Assembly: GCA_034440615.1 (NCBI GenBank)
Contig: JAOTOM010005113.1
Span: forward strand, 833,001-897,000
Length of the DNA stretch: 64,000 bases
Source of the DNA: Ashinkailepas kermadecensis
Lineage: Eukaryota > Arthropoda > Thecostraca > Neolepadidae
Direction of reading: 5' to 3'
The notes beneath the pieces are model-generated. The model saw nothing but the letters and a program-made list of their open reading frames with translations. It made no database searches and had not been told where the DNA came from. Below are positions 58,433 through 64,000 of the stretch, piece by piece (position 1 is the first letter of the stretch; each line of letters begins with the position of its first letter). The translations under genes and the position numbers were made by a program.

Positions 58433-59060
58433 GGGCACCAGTCAGGGACCGCCGGAGCAGATGCTCTAGTCAGTATTCCGTGACCCGAGCTGACCGACCC
58501 GGCCATCAGCCGATGCCGGTGACGTCTCAGAGCGTCCCACGTGCTCCCGATTTTGTTTGCCGAATGTGGTCTAATGGGCTGCGCCCGGTCGCTTCCCCAG
58601 CTGGAGCTGTGTGCGTCGGCACACGTTTCCCATTATACTTCGGCCAGGGGAAGCATTAAATCGGCCGGCAGAGCGCCCGGCGGGAGCAGGCGGGAGAGAG
58701 CAGCGGAGCAGCGAAGGCCTATCCAACGGCATGACGGTAATTGGTACGTGTCCTCCCACCAAGAGGACGGCCGACACAAGGTATTCTTACCGGGTTTCCA
58801 TTTATCATAATGCGAGAGATGTGCGGCGCGATCACTAAAGAATGCGCTAATGCTATTGTAATGGGCGGGCCAGCCAGATGAAGCATGGAAGGTGAAATGG
58901 ACGCCGTGCGCTGACCGGGCCGTTCGAGGAACCGTGCGCCGCCGCCGCGATTATGGCGCGATTGGGAGTCGACGTCGAATTCGGCGCAGACTGCCTCCAA
59001 ATGCTGCGCCGAGAAATCTGATCCATAAATAAGGGGATCATTACGCAAATGACCCGAGTG
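58433..59060. other. CpG-rich unique island
   Basis: Non-tandem sequence with CpG-rich flanks and AT cores such as GCGCTAATGCTATTGTAATG (near 58842), TTTATCATAATGCGAG (near 58801) and ATTACGCAAATGACC (near 59040). No long non-repetitive open frame. Composition resembles conserved non-coding regulatory DNA more than coding sequence, but that is a composition-based guess. Confidence 0.35.
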
Positions 59061-59519
59061 CGGTCATGTTACGATCACGTCTGGTGGGATGGCAGCGAGA
59101 TGGCTGGGGTTGGCCACTTGTTCGTCGGCGCATGGGATCTAATGGCGGTCAGAATGAGCATCAAGTTTGGTGTGCTCCGTTTTGAACTTCTTTGTTTGCC
59201 ATTCTCTATCCACCGCCGCCAAACCGGAGGCGAACACGGTTCGGTTTTACCCGTCGATTCCCGAAGGGACCGGACTACGATTCAGCAAAAATGCACCAAA
59301 CGTTAGTTCAGAAATGACGCCATAGCTCCATGATTTGAATTGAGTCGACAATTATCTTATTACAAAAATTCGCGAACGATGTATCATCAGTCATGCCAGA
59401 TGGCGGCACAACGACGGCAGAGTCGTTCGGAGTGGCATCCGCATCCACTCTCCCCGGATGTCGACGGTGAATGCTGGATCTCCAAACATAGGTGGTGGTT
59501 ATTGGTTTTACGACACGTC
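59061..59519. other. Unassigned unique sequence
   Basis: No recognised feature. Confidence 0.35.
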
Positions 59520-59651
59520 GACCGTTGAGTCATGTAGCGTCGCCAATCTCTCACGCCGATTGGTCGCGGGCGAAGAGTAGCGACAGGTGAGACTCGAACC
59601 CACAATCTTTCGATTGTGAGACGGGCAACTTACCCCTAGACTACTCGTCCC
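59520..59651 (-). mobile_element. tRNA-derived (SINE-like) sequence
   Basis: On the minus strand TAGTCTAGGGGTA (A-box-like) is followed by the hairpin CACAATCGAAAGATTGTG and GGTTCGAGTCT (B box, 59590-59600), with a T-stem GTGGG/CTCAC. The acceptor halves do not pair properly and the anticodon arm is not a normal five-base-pair stem with seven-base loop, so it is not a functional tRNA as it stands. A GC-rich body (59520-59580) follows the head. Confidence 0.65.
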
Positions 59652-59702
59652 CTCCCAAACTTAGGTAGGTACAAATCAAGTTACCCATCAAATCAAGGTT
59701 TT

Positions 59703-59795
59703 TAATCCGGGGCTACAGGTGCTTAGCCCGGGGCTACTGCTGCCCAACCCGGGGCTACTGGTGCTTAACCCGGGGCTACCTGTGCTTAGCTCCGT
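59703..59795. repeat. About 24-bp repeat around CCCGGGGCTAC, 4 copies
   Basis: Four CCGGGGCTAC words separated by TGGTGCTTAACC-like spacers. Confidence 0.88.
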
Positions 59796-60316
59796 ATTCC
59801 CTTATATGGTGCAGCTGTTATGCATCAAGAAGCGTTTTCCTGCACATCTGCGTGCAGGACTCCTTCGATATTCGGTTCGATGTAAAATGGCAAAGGAAAA
59901 AAAACGCCCATTTATCAGCATCCCATAGTTTAATGCCCAGATGTCGGTCGTCAATCGTGTGTGTGATAGAAAAACCTCATGCTGCCGTTGAGAAATATGT
60001 TCAATTACTATACAAATAACTTATCGATGGGCGGATGTATTCTTATCACCATATTTAACGAAAAATATGTGCCTATCATTTCGCTATTTCATGGAGCGTG
60101 CTTCACATCGGTGTTGATTAAGTTCAGTTGGAACCGTCCTGATGGACTGATGCTTACCATCCGTAAAGCATGGTGATTATTGTGTTGCGTTCTAGCTGTT
60201 TGGTTTTAAATCGTTCTTAAGGCTCAACTCTAAAAGTTTTGACCGGCGGTGTGCAATTGAAGAGCATTTTCCACGCAACTATCTCCTCCATGCATTTATT
60301 TTCCGCATTTTTAACG
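59796..60316. other. Unassigned unique sequence
   Basis: No recognised feature. Confidence 0.4.
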
Positions 60317-60344
60317 CACTTAAGACGCAAGTGCGTCTTAAGTG
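60317..60344. other. Perfect 13-bp inverted repeat, two-base loop
   Basis: CACTTAAGACGCA (60317-60329) and TGCGTCTTAAGTG (60332-60344) separated by AG: an almost complete 28-bp palindrome. Confidence 0.95.
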
Positions 60345-61694
60345 GATGGGCGCTTTTGTGTACACTTTTTTTTGCAATATTATGAATTCTCCTTAACATA
60401 TATCGCAAAAAAGAGCACCGTTGTCGATGATTGCAATTTTCCATGGTCTGAGCATGGGAGCTAGTCCTCGGGTTACCACCGTCTAGTACGCACGAAGCAT
60501 TTCTCTGCTACAACAAAAAATGGTGAATTTCCATATAGATATCCGGGCGGTACCTCGCTGACTTGTCCTCGATTCTTCGGTTGATTCAATTCGATTCGCG
60601 TCGGCACTTGACGTTGTGCATTTCAATTACAATGCGTGAAGAAGGCACGCTTTGTTTCCTTCAAACAGAGGCGTCTACGCGAGGGGAACCTAGTTTGTTC
60701 TACTACCTCGCTATTGAATGGGGGAGAGGAAACATTTACTTCTGTTCGGTATACTTGGATACAGCTTGAGGACAAGACAGGTGGCCATATTTAGTGTAAC
60801 GTTGTACATGGTGGTCTAATTTAGCTGGATGGAGGAAGCTGGATGAAGGAAGCTGCTCATGAATTAATTCAATTGATGAAATAAATTAAGAAAATGAAGT
60901 TGTTTCGGGACCCATCATTTTGAGCGATATATGCATGAAATACTACCTGCTTCGACACATAATGTACATGTAGTGGCATTTCAGGAGCAGATCTAACAGA
61001 AAGCCGCGGTATGTGATGTCTTAATGTGGCAAACACCTGCCAGGGAATCTTTTCTGCTCTGAATTTCTCGTTTCACATGCGGAGATGATATATTAAATAG
61101 AACAACTGAAATGTAACTTTAAAAGCGAACAAGTCGGTATCAGCGAACATATCGGTAATTATGCCGAAACCCACAGGACATCTTGCACCAATACAATCGA
61201 ATAGCACCAATTGTAGATGAAGATGAAGATGCTCTCTTCTAGGATCTTTTGCTATTGATCTTTAAAATAAATGCATGACCTTTTCGTTTAGAACAAAAAT
61301 CATCCGGCTATGTGGTGTTGTTGTGAAGCGCACACCTCAGAAATGTGGCTTCGTATCATTTATTCTTAATCATACTCAGAGAAAGCAGAAAGATACAAGA
61401 TATTTCCATGGTTTTGCATTGTACACTGAATTGGCCAATCAAGGAACGAACCATCATTTGGTACTGCCAAACACTAGTACTTGTCTTAAGGATTCCTTAT
61501 TTTCGTGAGCTTGGCGTACCTATGACATCGCCTCTTGGCTCTCGTGGTTGAGGTTGGTCTGCTCCGTTTCGTGAATACCTTTGGTGATGAACAAGGAGGA
61601 CGTTTCGTTCATTGGCATATGCGTTTTTTTTTACTCGGCAGTGTTTAGGTTCTTCTCCCCACTTTTTAATGGTACTATCTATTCTAAATCGAGA
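60345..61694. other. Unassigned unique sequence
   Basis: AT-rich, no tandem repeats. Open frames below 90 codons, unassigned. Confidence 0.4.
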
Positions 61695-61735
61695 TTGCCA
61701 CTTCCTCTGCGTCAGGGACGCAGAGGAAGTGGCAA
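61695..61735. other. Perfect 19-bp hairpin, 3-nt loop
   Basis: TTGCCACTTCCTCTGCGTC (61695-61713), AGG, then GACGCAGAGGAAGTGGCAA (61717-61735). All 19 pairs are Watson-Crick. Beyond the stem only scattered pairing is visible (GGTAC / GTACC). Too short for a typical animal miRNA precursor by itself. Confidence 0.95.
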
Positions 61736-63200
61736 CCGACCCTGGTACCGATCCTAGCACCAGACGTCAGCGTCATCTGGCACGGGATCAGCTTGAGGTG
61801 GGTTAAAGCAGTAGCCCAACAAATATGAAATTAGCACTCAAGAAACACAACGTTGATAGAGTTCGTGGAATTCTTCGCCAACATCTATTCCATTGAGCAA
61901 CCTTTTGGTACTCTTCTGCCGAATAATAAGGTTTCATAATCAGGATGATCAGCTGCTATTTTCTTGTTTTCCAATCGGATATATGATGGAGGTTTGTAGT
62001 GAAAATGATGGAGATGGTGTAGTCAAGATCAATATATTTGACAATATCACCAGCTGTGAAGTGAAGTGATGCAATTTTGGATGCATGTGTGCATCAGCCA
62101 GCCCGGCATTCGGGTCGGTTGTGCTATATTGTGCTAGTATTGAGCTCCGTGCTGGTGTAAGCGAAATAGACAAGTGTTTGTGACGTATGCCACACGTCAA
62201 GCGTATAAAGCAAATACTAGTAATTAAAAATTGTTTTAAGGCCAGGACCGTATGGCGGGTCCAAGGCACATGAGGCTGAAAATGGAGCTTCGGATTTTGG
62301 CGGTGTTTGCATGATAATGGCAGCGATAATGGACAGAAAGCAAAAGTGAGATGTTATGTTGTGCACCTTTCCATCCAATTAAATTACGTGAGTTATTTTT
62401 AAAGACCTAGTGCTTTGGTCTCCACCATTTTTTTTAGTGGGAACTACTTGGCAAACAGATCAACTTTACGATTGCATTTACCATTCCAAGCCATTTCTGA
62501 ACCAAGCGATTGCACATGTGGTTGGTTTCTTGGCTTGCGGAATCGTTTGCAGGCGTTAGCTCAATATTGTTTTCAGGATGAGAAGGTCGTGCATTTTCTT
62601 TTATCATACGGTGACAATGTTCTCCTCTGAAAAGAGCTCTCTGAGTTTCTGACAGCACATACACCATTGTATCCATGTCGGCAGCTTATAACAGATGCGC
62701 TGGCTATGACACATGAACATGTCGCAATCTTAGCGTTTTGATCAGCTATCGTTTGCGCTTCTTGGCCCGAAGAATACGGTGGAATACCACCCTATAGTCA
62801 TCGCCGAGAGGTTGCTGCGTGCCCCTCCTGGAATTTGCAAGACATCGGTTGTCTGCCCAAGCGGAGGCAAGGATAAAGGACACCGACCCCACGACAGGGG
62901 TGGATCATCCCAGCTGCGGGTGACAAAATGAGCATTAACCAGCGTTAACGGCTGACGAAGGACCTCCGCCGGCGCAATCAGAGGCCACAATTTAGCCGTC
63001 ACGTCGCTGCAAGTGGAGGCGGTCAACCACCCAAAAACTGTAACAGCATCGGTGACATTTACGGGCTGGAAGCGAGGTACTAAATTATAACTGGCGTTAG
63101 GGTAGCGGCGGCTATAATTTTGCAATCGAGTTTGGCGGCGGCCATATCGCGGCTCGCCGCGTGGCATGCTCACGTCTCGTATACTTCCCGTTAAGCTGCG
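61736..63200. other. Unassigned unique sequence, mid-GC from about 62920
   Basis: 61736-62900 is AT-rich. 62920-63190 is mid-GC with AATTATAACTGGCGTTAGGG and GGCTATAATTTTGCAATCGAG cores. A minus-strand open frame of 165 codons (62742-63239) is not low-complexity but has no recognisable motif and starts inside the following repeat. Confidence 0.35.
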
Positions 63201-63558
63201 GTGGGCTGCCAACTGGGCAGGGGTGGCGGCGGCTGTCACTTCACATCAGCGGCAGCTCCTGCTGCCGGCGTCAGGTGGCGCCGCTGACTGCACCGTGATG
63301 CCGTCCCGTGTCGCAGTCGGTGGGCTGCCAACTGGGCAGGGGTGGCGGCGGCTGTCACTTCACATCAGCGGCAGCTCCTGCTGCCGGCGTCAGGTGGCGC
63401 CGCTGACTGCACCGTGATGCCGTCCCGTGTCGCAGTCGGTGGGCTGCCAACTGGGCAGGGGTGGCGGCGGCTGTCACTTCACATCAGCGGCAGCTCCTGC
63501 TGCCGGCGTCAGGTGGCGCCGCTGACTGCACCGTGATGCCGTCCCGTGTCGCAGTCGG
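63201..63558. repeat. 119-bp tandem repeat, 3 identical copies
   Basis: Units start GTGGGCTGCCAACTGGGCAG at 63201, 63320 and 63439. I see no difference between the three copies. Each contains CAGCGGCAGCTCCTGCTGCCG, a partial inverted repeat. Perfect identity implies very recent expansion, strong homogenisation or assembly duplication. Confidence 0.96.
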
Positions 63559-63839
63559 TGCCGAAGCGACGGCACCCACATACGTGAATTTTCTGAGGGA
63601 TGGGGGTGGGGGTGGGAGAATGTGTCGAAATTTAGTATGCTTAAAACATGCATGTCGCACCGCAAAATTCCGACCTGATGGAATGTTTTTATGTTTGTCA
63701 CGTAGACTTCGAAGAAAGCGAAATGTGCTTCATGCACATCGGATATGTACCATAAACCTCCAAAGCAGTAGCAAACATCATAACCCAATAACCAGGAGCG
63801 TTAATGGTCGCTCTCGATTGCCTAATCGACTTCAGTGTT
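63559..63839. other. Unassigned spacer
   Basis: Unique sequence with a short G-rich (GGGGGTGGGGGTGGG) block near 63603. No gene recognised. Confidence 0.4.
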
Positions 63840-64000
63840 CCGCTCGCACTCTAGCCGCTCCGCTCCTCCCCGTTCTGTCTCCCTCACTCTCTCCCTCCCG
63901 TCCCTCTCTCCTCTCTCTCTCTATCTCTGTTCCTCTCGCTCCCTCTCTCCCTCCCTTTATATATCCCCCTCTCTCTCTCTCCTCAGCCCCTTGTCTTTGT
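63840..64000. repeat. (CT)-rich polypyrimidine tract
   Basis: About 150 bp dominated by CTCTCT, CCCTC and TCCCTCC words on the plus strand, reaching the window edge. Such mirror-rich tracts can form triplex structures. Confidence 0.9.

Noticed and set aside
62742..63239. 165-codon minus-strand frame as a gene
   Set aside because: No recognisable motif, it starts within the 119-bp repeats, and nothing supports transcription.

Overview
This looks like a stretch of a multicellular animal nuclear genome, most likely a marine or aquatic invertebrate. The reasons are: no compact operons or bacterial gene spacing, long (TA)n, (GT)n and (GA)n microsatellites, more than forty unrelated minisatellite arrays, tRNA-derived SINE heads, fold-back elements, and a decayed Jockey-type non-LTR reverse transcriptase fragment. 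A short GGTTAGGTTAG stretch near 43.4 kb and an arthropod-like mix of AT-rich and CpG-rich segments make an arthropod or crustacean my weak preference. The species cannot be fixed from the sequence.

I found no protein-coding gene that I can name. The long open frames (for example 28.0-29.7, 25.3-26.1, 26.4-27.6, 31.9-32.9 and 6.98-7.6 kb) run through tandem arrays and stay open in several frames at once, so I read them as by-products of stop-free repeat units. The only recognisable protein homology is a broken reverse transcriptase on the minus strand at about 39.26-39.80 kb. A 90-residue non-repetitive open frame at 44.47-44.74 kb is the best candidate for an unrecognised exon or small protein, and it is weak.

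Layout. 0-10 kb: degenerate GGCC-rich repeat, 38-bp and 18-bp arrays (the latter with a CACGTG E-box in almost every unit), a 4.2-4.75 kb segment with three hammerhead-ribozyme-like motifs (two of them in a palindrome), a long (TA)n, then 46-, 30-, 38-, 24- and 13-bp arrays. 10-25 kb: mostly AT-rich unique sequence, a palindromic fold-back element abutting (TA)n at 12.9 kb, then 47-, 34-, 29- (with a 203-bp higher-order period), 81- and 82-bp arrays and a diverged dispersed repeat pair. 25-33 kb: the densest array zone (31-, 43-, 49-, 18-, 45-bp units) ending with about 430 bp of (CCCGAA)n, whose other strand is a GGGTTC G-tract repeat. 33-49 kb: unique sequence with 99-, 30-, 109-, 39-, 66-, 29- and 73-bp arrays, the reverse transcriptase relic, two related small inverted-repeat elements at 44.1 and 45.6 kb, and a tRNA-derived SINE. 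49-64 kb: about 390 bp of (TA)n, a terminal-inverted-repeat element at 51.8-52.8 kb carrying a cluster of AGGTCA nuclear-receptor half-sites, 62-, 26-, 45-, 35- and 50-bp arrays (the last about 1.45 kb with an approximately 650-bp higher-order duplication), a CpG-rich unique island at 58.5-59.1 kb, a second tRNA-derived element, two near-perfect hairpins, and three identical 119-bp repeats near the end.

By summing my coordinates, tandem repeats occupy roughly a quarter of the window. The most plausible biological setting is a large intron or intergenic desert. Several short mid-GC islands with homeodomain-like AT cores could be cis-regulatory, but that is inference from composition only.
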